A stretch of 64,000 nucleotides of DNA, from positions 826,644 through 890,643 of the forward strand of contig NZ_JAGYPM010000002.1 of assembly GCF_018343665.1 (NCBI RefSeq). The letters are read 5' to 3'. This document shows positions 8,803 to 17,438 of the stretch, in pieces; position 1 is the stretch's first letter; each line of letters begins with the position of its first letter. The notes below the pieces were generated by a model. The model saw only the letters and a list, made by a program, of their open reading frames with translations, ran no database searches and was not told where the DNA came from. Source of the DNA: Cytobacillus citreus. GTDB lineage: Bacteria; Bacillota; Bacilli; Bacillales; Cytobacillaceae. A program made the position numbers and the translations under genes.

Positions 8803-9601
8803 GTAGACACCCCATTATTGTTGTTTATTTTATTATAACAATCTGTGTCTACTTTTTAGTCTAGCATCATTACCTATAAAGAACGTAGTAAACGGCTTAG
8901 TGCGATTAACTTTTACATTACAAATATCCCTTCGGAATACCTACCAAAAGAACAAGTATACGATTTTTTCTCTTTACGGTGGCAAATTGAACTTTTATTT
9001 AAAACATGGAAATCATTTTTTCGTATTCATCACTGTAATTCTGTAAAATTAGAACGATTAGAGTGTCATTTATACGGACAGTTAATTAGTATCCTCCTTT
9101 GTTCCTCCACTATGTTTCAAATGCGCCAATTACTCCTCACTAAGAAGAAACGAGAGTTGAGTGAATATAAAGCGATTTATACCATCAAAGATTATTTTCC
9201 ACTTTTTTATCAAACTTTACAAAAAGACACCCAAGTGATATCAAAGATACTACTTCGTTTGTTCAATCTTCTACAGAGAAATGGGCTAAAATCCCATAGG
9301 TATGAGAAGAAAACAGTCTTTGTATACAACCTTTCTATGTCTCACGAACATGTAGCATAATCCAAAAAAATGAAGCCCGATAGGGTTTATTTGGTATGCA
9401 AATCTTTAAAGAACTTACACTGGATCTTTAGAAAAAAGAAAAAATCTCACGTGAAATTAAACTTATATAATCTTAGCTTGATGGGCAAGTGGTAGGACCC
9501 TGGTGCTACCCCATTACATACAAATGTGTATTTTTACTTGAAAATTAATTTTGAACATATTAAAATATTAATAATTATTAGGAAATGGAGGTGGGGAAGT
9601 G

Positions 9602-9736
9602 ATGAGTCAAACTGTTTTAATGCGCGGATTTTGGATGGAATTCATTTACATTTACCGTGCGATTTTTGCTGGAATCGCTGTTAACGGGATAAGTATGCCC
9701 TTTTTTAGCAATTTCATAGCAAAAATCAAGCAGTGA
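9602..9736 (+). CDS. Leader peptide upstream of the ABC-F gene
   Basis: A 44-codon ORF with a good ribosome binding site (GGAGGTGGGGAAGTG before the ATG). It is hydrophobic and rich in aromatic residues, with MRGFWMEFIYIYRAIFAG at its core and a basic C-terminus (KIKQ). It is followed within 40 bases by a terminator hairpin and then a second hairpin just before the ABC-F gene. Short ORFs before ABC-F and other ribosome-protection genes commonly act as drug-sensing leader peptides whose stalled translation prevents termination. I infer the same here; an alternative is that it is a free small membrane protein. Confidence 0.55.
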   Translation: MSQTVLMRGFWMEFIYIYRAIFAGIAVNGISMPFFSNFIAKIKQ

Positions 9737-9773
9737 ACTCATCTCTAACCCACATTTTATATGTACGGATGTA

Positions 9774-9802
9774 GGAGGGCTTATCATGCTCTCCTTTTTT
9801 AT
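9774..9802 (+). terminator. Leader terminator 1
   Basis: GGAGGGC (9774-9780) pairs with GCTCTCC (9788-9794), allowing one G-T pair, followed by TTTTTT. It lies 37 bases after the leader ORF stop and 164 bases before the ABC-F gene. Confidence 0.75.
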
Positions 9803-9883
9803 TGGAGAATAATGTGATTACAATTTGCAGTGGAAGTAAACACCTAATCCACTGAATTGGCATCATAATTATTCATTCGTGCA

Positions 9884-9925
9884 AGCCATGGGAAGAAGTG
9901 TCTTCCTATGGCTATTTTTATTTTT
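9884..9925 (+). terminator. Leader terminator 2 (attenuator of the ABC-F gene)
   Basis: AGCCAT-G-GGAAGA (9884-9896) pairs with TCTTCC-T-ATGGCT (9901-9913) around AGTG, followed by ATTTTTATTTTT. It ends about 40 bases before the ABC-F start codon, where a transcription attenuator would be expected. Confidence 0.8.
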
Positions 9926-9966
9926 AAAAATTGAATTAGTCATGTTGACATATAAGGAGGAAAAAA

Positions 9967-11853
9967 ATGATCGCATGCAGCGTTAATCATATTGGAAAAA
10001 TGTACGGTGGAAACTTAATTTTTGAAAATATCTCATTTGAAATTCATGAAAAGGATCGAGTTGGATTAGTCGGGCGAAACGGCAGTGGAAAAACGACCTT
10101 ATTTCGATTATTGGCGGGAGCGGAAGATCCAGACGCTGGGCAGGTTCATTGGAAGAAGGGAACGGAAATCGGGTATCTTGCCCAAATTCCAGACTATTCA
10201 AATGAAATGACTACAAAATTGGTATTACAAACAGCGTTTTCAAGCCTTTTAGAAATGGATAAAAAAATGAAGCAATTGGAAAGAGAAATGGGAAGAGAGC
10301 AGGCTTCGGATCAACTTCAAAAATTGATTGAACAGTATGGGGATCTTCAAGATCAATTTACTGTAAAAGGTGGGTATGAAATAGAAGCCAATATCGAACG
10401 GATTGTAAATGGGCTGCAAATTAGTGATTTTCTAGAAAAGCCATTTGGCCACTTGAGTGGAGGAGAAAAGACAAAGGTAGGTTTAGCTCTTATTTTATTG
10501 AAGAACCCTGACTTTCTATTATTAGATGAACCGACCAATCATTTGGATTTAATGGCAGTTGAATGGCTCGGGGGATTTTTGAAGGATTATAACGGCACGG
10601 TTGTGGTTGTTTCTCATGATCGCTATTTTTTAGACGAGGTCGTTAATAAAATATACGATTTAGAGGATGGAGAAATTCAATACTATCAAACGAACTTTAC
10701 AGGATTTGTGAAGGAAAAAGAAGAAAGATTGCTTCGTGAGTTTCAGGCTTATGAAGAACAGCAGAAGAAAATTAAAAAAATGAAAGAAGCAATCAAACGC
10801 CTCAGAGAATGGGCCAATCGCGCAAATCCACCGAATGAAGGACTGCACAAACGAGCACGGAACATGGAAAGAGCGTTGGAAAGAATGGAAAAACTAAGCC
10901 GACCAAATTTGAATCGCAAGAAAATGGGACTAGAAATGGAATCAACTGATCGCAGCGGCAAAGATGTCGCCATTTTAAAGGGAGTATCTATGGCTTTTGG
11001 TGATCAACATTTATTCCATTCTGTTAACATGCATGTTACGTATCAGCAGCGTGTTGCAATCGTCGGGGAGAATGGTTCTGGCAAGTCGACACTGTTAAAA
11101 ATCCTTCTTCAACAAATCCGAGCTAATGAAGGGGAAGTGAGGCTTGGGAGCAATGTGAAAATCGGCTACCTTACCCAGCATATTTTTTCAGATGCTGAAG
11201 AAGAAACCGTTATTGAAGCTTTTCGGAATGAAGTGAAGGTAACAGAAGGAGAAGCTAGACATATTCTGGCAAGGTTTTTATTTTACGGCTATATGGTTTT
11301 TCGAAAGGTTTCACAGCTGAGCGGGGGAGAGCGAATGCGGCTTCGCTTGGCTCAGCTCATGCATCAGGATATGAACCTATTAATTTTAGATGAACCAACG
11401 AATCATTTGGATATTGAATCAAGGGAAGTACTGGAGGAAGTGCTTGAGGATTATAATGGCACCATTATTGCTGTTTCCCATGATCGTTATTTCCTAAATC
11501 GATTATTCGAAAAAATCTATTGGATTGACTCGAAGCAAGTGCATTCCTTTGATGGAAATTATGATTGGGCAAAAGGAAGGCTGCAGCAGGTTCAGCAGAG
11601 AAAAATGCCACCTCAATCTGTTGAAAAAGAGAAGATTAAAGTCCAGAAAAAAGAGAGTAAAGATAGACCAAGGCTTGATTTTGCTCGGTTAGAAGCCAGG
11701 ATAGCAGAGGTTGAATCGAATTTATTCTCCATTGAGAATCGACTTAACGAGCAACAAGATTTGCAAGAATTGCAGAAGCTATACCATGAAAAAGAAAAAC
11801 TGGAAGCGGAGCGTGAGGTGCTTTATCATCAGCTAGAGGTATTGACTGAATAA
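9967..11853 (+). CDS. ABC-F family ATPase (ribosome-associated, antibiotic-resistance type)
   Basis: 628 residues, no membrane segment, two ABC cassettes in one chain. Cassette 1: Walker A VGRNGSGKTTL (near residue 35), signature LSGGEKTKVGLAL, Walker B FLLLDEPTNHLDL. Cassette 2: Walker A VGENGSGKSTLL (near 367), signature LSGGERMRLRLAQL, Walker B LLILDEPTNHLDI. Between them is the charged P-site tRNA interaction motif linker (about residues 245-320, very rich in K/R/E), and a coiled C-terminal tail follows after about 560. ABC-F proteins bind the ribosomal E site and relieve stalling or eject antibiotics. Translation starts after AAGGAGG. The leader ORF and two terminators upstream favour an inducible resistance protein over a housekeeping factor; the exact subfamily is uncertain. 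Confidence 0.9.
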   Translation: MIACSVNHIGKMYGGNLIFENISFEIHEKDRVGLVGRNGSGKTTLFRLLAGAEDPDAGQVHWKKGTEIGYLAQIPDYSNEMTTKLVLQTAFSSLLEMDKKMKQLEREMGREQASDQLQKLIEQYGDLQDQFTVKGGYEIEANIERIVNGLQISDFLEKPFGHLSGGEKTKVGLALILLKNPDFLLLDEPTNHLDLMAVEWLGGFLKDYNGTVVVVSHDRYFLDEVVNKIYDLEDGEIQYYQTNFTGFVKEKEERLLREFQAYEEQQKKIKKMKEAIKRLREWANRANPPNEGLHKRARNMERALERMEKLSRPNLNRKKMGLEMESTDRSGKDVAILKGVSMAFGDQHLFHSVNMHVTYQQRVAIVGENGSGKSTLLKILLQQIRANEGEVRLGSNVKIGYLTQHIFSDAEEETVIEAFRNEVKVTEGEARHILARFLFYGYMVFRKVSQLSGGERMRLRLAQLMHQDMNLLILDEPTNHLDIESREVLEEVLEDYNGTIIAVSHDRYFLNRLFEKIYWIDSKQVHSFDGNYDWAKGRLQQVQQRKMPPQSVEKEKIKVQKKESKDRPRLDFARLEARIAEVESNLFSIENRLNEQQDLQELQKLYHEKEKLEAEREVLYHQLEVLTE

Positions 11854-11907
11854 GTGGATTCACAAATTTTCGACTATAATACTGATGAAACTAAGGAACA
11901 TTACCTA

Positions 11908-11946
11908 AACCGGACTTGCTTATAAGGAGCAGGTCCGGTTTTTTTC
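11908..11946 (+). terminator. Terminator of the ABC-F gene
   Basis: AACCGGACTTGCT pairs with AGCAGGTCCGGTT around a 7-base loop, with a T run after it. Confidence 0.9.
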
Positions 11947-12023
11947 CAATGCTTTGTTAAATAAAAATGTTGATATTTGATGAAAGTCCCAATGTTATCG
12001 TGAATTAATAAAAAGAGAAATAA

Positions 12024-12386
12024 CGGTCACATAGAAAGCCCCCAATGATACGGTAAAAGCAATAAAGTCGAGGAAGCGGTCACATAGAGCCCCAATGATA
12101 CCGTAAATCCAAAAAAGTCGAGGAAGCGGTCACATAGAAAGCCCCAATGATACCGTAAATCCAAAAAAGTCGAGGAAGCGGTCACATAGAAAGCCCCAAT
12201 GATACCGTAAAAGCAATAAAGTCGAGGAAGCGGTCACATAGAGAGCCCCAATGATACCGTAAAAGCAATAAAGTCGAGGAAGCGGTCACATAGAGAGCCC
12301 CAATGATACCGTAAAAGCAATAAAGTCGAGGAAGCGGTCACATAGAAAGCCCCAATGATACCATAAAATCAAAAAAACCGAAAAAA
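12024..12386. repeat. 52-bp tandem repeat array (seven units)
   Basis: Seven consecutive units start with CGGTCACATAGA and contain GCCCCAATGATACCGTAAA and AAGTCGAGGAAG. Unit starts are 12024, 12077, 12127, 12179, 12231, 12283 and 12335, so lengths are 53, 50 and then 52 bp. Units 5 and 6 are identical. Unit 7 and a partial eighth (to about 12412) are diverged, as is a partial unit before 12024. The array fills most of the 670-bp gap between the ABC-F terminator and the DUF418 gene. A short minus-strand ORF inside it is only a by-product. Confidence 0.95.
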
Positions 12387-12524
12387 CAGTTACAAAGAAA
12401 GCCGAAAAGTCGTTTTTCATCATATGACACCTGTCATAAAAAACTGCTGATAAGTGTGAATATCGGTCGTTTATTTCCAACGCTAGAATAAAGGTATCTC
12501 ATATGGAAAGGGAATGGATATTAT

Positions 12525-13673
12525 ATGAAAGGAAACAACGATCGAATTCGCTTGCTGGATATTTTAAGAGGATTTGCCGTCTTAGGGACACTTGGTACAA
12601 ATATTTGGATATTTGCTCACTTAGGGGATCTGTCCTATATCTTCACTTATGATCATTATGCGTGGTGGGAGTCGTTTCAAGATTTCATCAGGATTATTGT
12701 ATTATTCTTAGTGAATGGAAAGATGCTTGGTTTATTAACAATCATGTTTGGAGTGGGGCTTGAATTAAAGTATCAGCAAGCGCTAAGAAAAGGGAATGCT
12801 TGGCCAGGGGTTTATTTATGGACTTCCTTTATCTTAATGATGGAGGGCTTTATTCATTTCACCCTTGTCATGGAATACGATATATTAATGAGCTATGGGG
12901 TAACGGCGATCATTGTTTCCTTTATTGTAAAAGGCGGAGATCGCGCTATGGCAAGAGTGATGAAGATTATTGGCGGACTTCATGGCGGATTCATGCTCTT
13001 GCTTTTAGTGCTAGGAATTGTTCTTGGCTTCTCAGGTGTGAATCTATCATTAGGTGATATGAAAGAGGTTGTATTACTTTATCAAAATGGAAGCTGGATT
13101 GAGCAGGTACAATATCGTTTATTGAATTTTGTACTATTGCGGACAGAGGTCATTTTTGTGATCCCTATGAATATATTTCTCTTTTTACTCGGTATTCGTC
13201 TAATGAGATCGGGAGTTTTTTCTCCAGATGAAAACGGTAAGAAACAGCGGGAAAAATTGTTTAAATTAGGTTTATTCGTGGGTATTCCATTAAACTTGCT
13301 AATCTTTGTGCCAGGGGGCATCTTTGATTTTCCTGTCCGCTACCTATTTGCACCAATATTATCTTTAGGTTATTTAGCATTTATTGCTAAAATAGTAGAG
13401 AAAACTCAAGAGTTTTGGCTTTGGAGTAAGTTTGAAAATGTTGGAAAGATGTCACTCAGCTGTTATGTGTTTCAAAATTTTATCTCGACAATCATTTTTT
13501 ATGGCTGGGGTTTTGGACTTGGTGGCAAAGTAGATTCCGTAACGATTGTTCTTATTTGGCTAGCCATTAGTGCATTCCAGATCGTATTTGCGAATTTTTG
13601 GCTAAAGCATAATCAGTTCGGTCCAATGGAAGCAGCAAGGAGATATACTTCTAGATTAGTAGGGAATAAATAA
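12525..13673 (+). CDS. DUF418 family membrane protein (YeiB/YxaH-like)
   Basis: 382 residues with about ten hydrophobic segments. The start LLDILRGFAVLGTLGTNIW is the family signature (heparan-alpha-glucosaminide acetyltransferase/YeiB-like N-terminus), and the C-terminal DUF418 part contains KMSLSCYVFQNFISTIIFYGWG and QFGPMEAARRY. The biochemical role of DUF418 proteins is not settled; the fold resembles membrane acyltransferases. It is followed by a sensor kinase and response regulator on the same strand after 67 bases, so the three may be one transcription unit. Confidence 0.85.
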   Translation: MKGNNDRIRLLDILRGFAVLGTLGTNIWIFAHLGDLSYIFTYDHYAWWESFQDFIRIIVLFLVNGKMLGLLTIMFGVGLELKYQQALRKGNAWPGVYLWTSFILMMEGFIHFTLVMEYDILMSYGVTAIIVSFIVKGGDRAMARVMKIIGGLHGGFMLLLLVLGIVLGFSGVNLSLGDMKEVVLLYQNGSWIEQVQYRLLNFVLLRTEVIFVIPMNIFLFLLGIRLMRSGVFSPDENGKKQREKLFKLGLFVGIPLNLLIFVPGGIFDFPVRYLFAPILSLGYLAFIAKIVEKTQEFWLWSKFENVGKMSLSCYVFQNFISTIIFYGWGFGLGGKVDSVTIVLIWLAISAFQIVFANFWLKHNQFGPMEAARRYTSRLVGNK

Positions 13674-13740
13674 TGATCAGGAAGTAAGAAAAGCGCAAGC
13701 ACTTTTGGAATACTTTCTTTTGAAAAAGGGGTTCATCGTG

Positions 13741-14910
13741 ATGCTAAAAAAGCTTTATCCTACTGATCAGATTCAAAAATATTTGCTGATCGATGTGATT
13801 GCCATTGTATTTTTAATTTATCAAGTTAGCATTACGGACGGAGTTATGGGGCTTCCATGGCTGCTTCTATTAGTCGTTTTGTATTTATTTTGCTTCTACG
13901 TCTGTTTATGGCACAGGGATTGGCGGCTTCCGGCTACTAGTGTCGTTGGCTGTATGGTTCTTGTGCTATTAGCTGTTTATGTAGATAAATGGATTTTACT
14001 TTACGGATTTATTTTCGCGGATTTGCTGGGAAGAGCAAGGCGGAAGGTATATATCGCGATTGGGATAATAGGAATTGCAGCAATGCATGTTTTAGTCAGC
14101 TTCATAACTGAAGGGAGTCCGTTCTCGTTTGTTAAAACGCTTCATTTTCCTTTTATGATTGTACAAATGCTAATGCCAATCGTTATTTTTATAAGAGAAA
14201 AGGCGAATGTTCTCCAAGAAGAACTTGATGTGGCAAACGCTCAGCTTACTTTGGAGAAGGAGAGACAGCGAATTTCCAGGGATTTACATGATACACTCGG
14301 GCAAACATTAACAATGATTAAACTAAAAAGCGAGTTAACGAAGAGGTTAATTGAAAAAGATGAAAACAAGGCGAAGCAGGAGTTAGATGATATATTAAAT
14401 ACTTCACGCTTTGCGTTAAAGCAAGTGCGGGAGCTCGTTTCAGATATGAAATTTGTCTCACTTGAAGAAGAAATCGAACAATCACAAAAAATTTTACAAA
14501 CAGCTGGCATTATGATGATTCATAAGAAGCAGGAGCAGATGCCTTTATTATCGAATGTATCTGAAACAATGCTGGCACTTTCTGTTCGTGAGGCCATTAC
14601 GAATATTGTAAAACATAGTAAGGCTAAGTATTGTACCCTTACACAATATCGTGAAAATGGCCTCTACTATATTCGAGTTAAGGATGATGGGAATGGGCAA
14701 GTACGGGAAGGAAGAGGAAATGGGCAAGTACGGGAAGGAAGAGGAAATGGGCAAGTACGGGAAGGAAGAGGAAATGGGATACAATCAATGAAGGAGCGGC
14801 TGGAAATGCTTCAAGGGGAGGTTGAAGTTAGTGGAAATCCTCAAAGTGGCAGTACGATCACGTTAAAGGCTCCAATTCATTTAAATGGGAGGAGAAAATT
14901 AAGTGATTAG
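13741..14910 (+). CDS. DesK/NarX-type sensor histidine kinase with repeat-expanded ATP lid
   Basis: About 389 residues from the ATG at 13741, preceded by AAAGGGG; the open frame reaches back to 13705. Four or five membrane segments occupy the first 165 residues. A coiled linker (NVLQEELDVANAQLTLEKERQR) and the HisKA_3 box ISRDLHDTLGQTLTMIK follow, giving the phospho-accepting His. The HATPase domain has the N box REAITNIVKHSKAK and the G1 box VKDDGNGQ. Between G1 and the G2 segment GNGIQSMKERL, the nine-residue unit GNGQVREGR is repeated three times, encoded by a 27-bp minisatellite. The ATP lid is thus lengthened, with unknown effect. Stop overlaps the response regulator start. Confidence 0.9.
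   Translation: MLKKLYPTDQIQKYLLIDVIAIVFLIYQVSITDGVMGLPWLLLLVVLYLFCFYVCLWHRDWRLPATSVVGCMVLVLLAVYVDKWILLYGFIFADLLGRARRKVYIAIGIIGIAAMHVLVSFITEGSPFSFVKTLHFPFMIVQMLMPIVIFIREKANVLQEELDVANAQLTLEKERQRISRDLHDTLGQTLTMIKLKSELTKRLIEKDENKAKQELDDILNTSRFALKQVRELVSDMKFVSLEEEIEQSQKILQTAGIMMIHKKQEQMPLLSNVSETMLALSVREAITNIVKHSKAKYCTLTQYRENGLYYIRVKDDGNGQVREGRGNGQVREGRGNGQVREGRGNGIQSMKERLEMLQGEVEVSGNPQSGSTITLKAPIHLNGRRKLSD
14692..14776 (+). repeat. 27-bp in-frame minisatellite in the kinase gene
   Basis: Three perfect direct copies of a 27-bp unit beginning AATGGGCAAGTACGGGAAGG, each encoding GNGQVREGR. The copy number can change by slippage without breaking the frame. Confidence 0.95.
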
Positions 14911-15511
14911 AGTTGTGATCGCTGAAGATCAGAAAATGCTTCGTGGGGCATTGACTTCATTATTAAAACTGGAAGATGATATTGAAGTCGTAGCGGAAGC
15001 AGCAGACGGCAGGGCAGCATGGGATTCCATAGAGAAGTATCAGCCAGATGTGTGTCTATTAGATATTGAAATTCCTTTTATGTCAGGACTTGAAATTGCA
15101 GAGAAACTTAAACAAGTTAAGAATTCGAAGACTAGGGTAATCATTGTAACGACATTTGCTCGCCCAGGCTATTTACAAAAAGCAATCGACGCGAAGGTAG
15201 ATGGCTATCTATTAAAGGATGAGCCAATTGATTTTTTAATTGAGGCCATTCGAAAAGTAATAAAGGGTGAACGCGTACTAAGTACGGATTTAGCGGCAGC
15301 TCTATTCTTAAAAGAGGAAAATCCATTAACAGAGCGGGAAATGGAAGTACTCCGTCTTGCAAAGGAAGGGATGACGACGAGAGAAATTGTCAAAGCCTTG
15401 TTTCTAACAGATGGTACTGTAAGAAACTATTTGTCTTCTGCCATCCAAAAGCTTGAAGTAACGACGAGACAGCAGGCTATTGAGAGGGCTAAAAATAAAG
15501 GATGGATTTAA
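14903..15511 (+). CDS. NarL/LuxR-family response regulator (DesR-like)
   Basis: 202 residues starting at a GTG eight bases inside the kinase gene, with GGGAGGAGA upstream. The receiver domain has the acidic pair AEDQ, phospho-acceptor Asp in VCLLDIEIPFMSG, Thr in VTTFARP and Lys in LLKDEP. The C-terminal LuxR-type HTH reads LTEREMEVLRLAKEGMTTREI..AL..TDGTVRNYLSSAIQKL. It is the partner of the DesK-like kinase. In DesKR the target is a lipid desaturase; here the adjacent DUF418 gene is the only obvious target candidate. Confidence 0.9.
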   Translation: MIRVVIAEDQKMLRGALTSLLKLEDDIEVVAEAADGRAAWDSIEKYQPDVCLLDIEIPFMSGLEIAEKLKQVKNSKTRVIIVTTFARPGYLQKAIDAKVDGYLLKDEPIDFLIEAIRKVIKGERVLSTDLAAALFLKEENPLTEREMEVLRLAKEGMTTREIVKALFLTDGTVRNYLSSAIQKLEVTTRQQAIERAKNKGWI

Positions 15512-15670
15512 AAATAAGCTGTGCAAAATGTTTATTTAATCATTGAAAAACAAAATAAATCTTCTTCAACTTAATTATTGTGTGTGTAGCTTTTCGATAA
15601 AAATATGAAACAAATTAAACAATAAGTTTCGCTAAGATACAAAATGTAAAGGAATCATCAACACTACAAG

Positions 15671-15696
15671 CCGAAATTTCGGATTTTTATTATTTT
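15671..15696 (+). terminator. Terminator in the 15.5-15.8 kb gap
   Basis: CCGAAATTTCGG followed by ATTTTTATTATTTT. It is the only structure seen in the 303-bp gap between the response regulator and the radical SAM remnant; the rest is AT-rich with no ORF. Confidence 0.55.
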
Positions 15697-15814
15697 CACC
15701 GTACAAAGGTATGTGAGTAGAATTAGTGAACTCTATTAAAAGTTCAATTAAGATGCATTATATTACTTGTATAGGTATTTAATAGTAATTATTAAATAAA
15801 GTATGGTGATAAAA

Positions 15815-16868
15815 ATGCATCCAATTATTGACTATAATGAAAATCCATTTATCGTCATTTGGGAAACGACGAGAGCGTGTCAGCTAAAGTGCGTACATTG
15901 TAGAGCTGAGGCGCAAACAACACCACATCCTGATGAGTTATCACATGAAGAGGGAGGATCTCTATAAGCTTGCTGACTATGCAGTGAAAAAAGGGATGCG
16001 AGTTTCGATGACTCCAAGTGCTACTCCTAATGTGACTAAGGAAAAAATGTTCATGGCTAAAGAAGTAGGATTATCAAGATGGGGATTTAGCCTCGATGGT
16101 CCAACACCTGAAATTCATGATTTCTTTCGCGGAACTCCAGGTTCATTTGATTTGACAGTTGAAAAGATTCAGTATTTAAACGAACTGAATATGTCTCATC
16201 AAATCAATACAGTCATTAATCGTTACAATTATGATCATCTTGAAGAAATGGCAGAGTTGGTGAAGGAACTAAAGGCGGTTGTGTGGTATGTATTCACACT
16301 TGTTCCGACTGGAAGAGGACAAATGAAGGATTGTATTACACCTGCTGAGCATGAAAGAGTTTTCCGCTGGCTGTATCAATTAAGCAAAACATCTCCTTAT
16401 GATATTAAAACAACTGCTTCTCAGCATTATCGTCGAGTAGTTCTGCAAGAAAAGGTTCGTGAAAAGGCTTTAAGCAAAGAAAATATTCGCTACGAGGATA
16501 CAATTACAAAAGACATGGCATTTATGGTGGATGGCTTAAAACGTGCTCCTCGAGGTGTGAATGATGGAAATGGCTTTGCTTTCGTTTCACATAAAGGTGA
16601 TGTGTACCCAAGTGGGCTCCTTCCAATTAAAGCTGGAAATATTAAAGAAACACCATTAAAAGAGATTTACCGAGAGTCCAAAATATTTAAAGAATTACGT
16701 GATCCGAATAACTATAAAGGAAAGTGCGGAGTTTGTGAGTATCGCTTTGTCTGTGGTGGTTCTCGTTCAAGAGCTTATGCAGTAACTGGTGATTATTTAG
16801 AAAGTGAACCGTTCTGTGTCTATATTCCTGAAGCATTAAGGAATAAAAAGGAACAGATATTAAATTAA
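15815..16868 (+). pseudogene. Radical SAM/SPASM protein with internal deletion and frameshift
   Basis: The first frame, 15815-15967, starts MHPIIDYNENPF and carries the radical SAM cluster motif RACQLKCVHC (Cys 22, 26, 29), then stops. The second frame, from about 15937, continues LYKLADYAVKKGMRVSMTPSA, FSLDGPTPEIHDFFRGTPGS, NTVINRYN, and a C-terminal SPASM-type cysteine set CGVCEYRFVCGGSRSRAYA. In relatives (TIGR04053-like radical SAM proteins), about 25 residues containing the SAM-binding GGDP segment lie between these parts; they are absent here, together with the frame. So the gene has a deletion and is very likely dead. The missing 5' part of the second frame could restart at ATG 15933, but without the 4Fe-4S site it would be useless. 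Confidence 0.8.
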
Positions 16869-16887
16869 ACATTAAACCATTTTAAAG

Positions 16888-16925
16888 AAATACCGTACGA
16901 AAAAGTCGTACGGTATTTCTTTATT
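16888..16925. terminator. Bidirectional terminator
   Basis: GAAATACCGTACGA and TCGTACGGTATTTC form a perfect 14-bp stem around AAAAG, followed by TTTATT. It separates the radical SAM remnant from the convergent immA-like gene. Confidence 0.85.
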
Positions 16926-16985
16926 GCTTAGTACCTTTTTTTTTTGCAAATTTAATTAACGTAAAAAGTTGTTCCATTGAAATAT

Positions 16986-17420
16986 TTAATACTTTTTCAA
17001 ATGCATGAGCTCTGATGGTACACCGTAGGCAGCAGAAGCATCGTAAATGGTAGTGGTATTGCTTATATTTTCATACAAAAGCTCGTCAGGGATTAATATT
17101 TCAACAGCAAAGATATCTGCCTCAACTTCAATCTTTTCTAATGAGAAAAGAGTATTTTTTCTTAAGAAAGGTGTATTCACTCTTGGATGCAGGATCGCGT
17201 GTCCTAATTCATGGGCACATATATATTTCTTCATTTCGTTGTCTAGATTGTTATTAATGAAAATATACTTATTTCTTTTATCATATTTATAAAAGCCCAA
17301 AATTTCTTCATGTAAGTTCCAAGGAATAATGTGTATATTCTTTAAAGATGCAATTTCGAATGGGTCAGAAGTTTTGTGCTTTTTCTTTATTTCATTCACT
17401 GATTTTTTGATCCATCCCAA
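16986..17420 (-). CDS. immA: ImmA/IrrE-family zinc metalloprotease
   Basis: 144 residues from a TTG start. The zinc site is CAHELGHAILH (HExxH) with the distal acidic segment VEADIFAVEILIPDE. ImmA proteins cleave their cognate Xre-type repressor to induce mobile elements. It lies immediately downstream of, and in the same operon as, an Xre repressor (18-bp gap), exactly as immR-immA in ICEBs1 and in many prophages. Symbol assigned by family and context. Confidence 0.85.
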   Translation of the reverse strand: MGWIKKSVNEIKKKHKTSDPFEIASLKNIHIIPWNLHEEILGFYKYDKRNKYIFINNNLDNEMKKYICAHELGHAILHPRVNTPFLRKNTLFSLEKIEVEADIFAVEILIPDELLYENISNTTTIYDASAAYGVPSELMHLKKY

Positions 17421-17438
17421 TGATATCGCCTCGCATCC

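Larger units (their letters stand above)
7531..8869 (-). mobile_element. IS3-family element inserted in the IS231 transposase
   Basis: A 1,339-bp element with imperfect inverted ends. Both read TGAT.CTA at the tip and share TAGACACAG further in (left end 7531 onwards; right end read from 8869 on the minus strand). It is flanked by the 3-bp direct repeat TTA (7528-7530 and 8870-8872), the usual target duplication size for this family. It carries orfA and orfB on the minus strand. Removing the element and one TTA restores the transposase reading frame around it. Confidence 0.9.
6650..9360 (+). pseudogene. IS231-type DDE transposase, interrupted
   Basis: Three pieces of one transposase can be read. 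The first (6650-7050) begins MNLSISDELELFSKELQRYM, as IS231 transposases do. It then jumps from RVLDSTHFQIP to AGVKIQLEYDLLSGQF in another frame, with roughly 20 codons missing. The second runs to 7530. The third, 8870-9360, resumes [19 protein letters not shown] and contains the YREK-type box [15 protein letters not shown]. Joining 7530 to 8873 gives [11 protein letters not shown] in frame, so the IS3 insertion itself is clean; the earlier deletion had already killed the protein or did so independently. Inactive. Confidence 0.85.
6560..9485. mobile_element. IS231-like (IS4 family) element, disrupted
   Basis: The ends are inverted: CCCATCAAGCTAA at 6560-6572 and TTAGCTTGATGGG at 9473-9485. 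Known IS231 elements have a closely similar CCCATCAA-type end. The element encodes one long transposase in the plus direction, which is broken twice: by a small internal deletion near 7045 and by an IS3-family insertion at 7531-8869. Without the inserted element the length is about 1.6 kb, typical for IS231. No convincing long target duplication is visible at the outer ends. Confidence 0.75.

Noticed and set aside
12024..12412. Possible CRISPR array
   Set aside because: The whole 52-bp unit repeats; there are no unique spacers between short repeats, and no cas genes are present.
12286..12480. 64-residue minus-strand ORF
   Set aside because: It is read through the 52-bp tandem array and its flank, with no ribosome binding site; an artefact of the repeat.
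14548..14784. Minus-strand ORF with SSSFPYLPI repeats
   Set aside because: It is the reverse strand of the kinase minisatellite, not a separate repeat protein.
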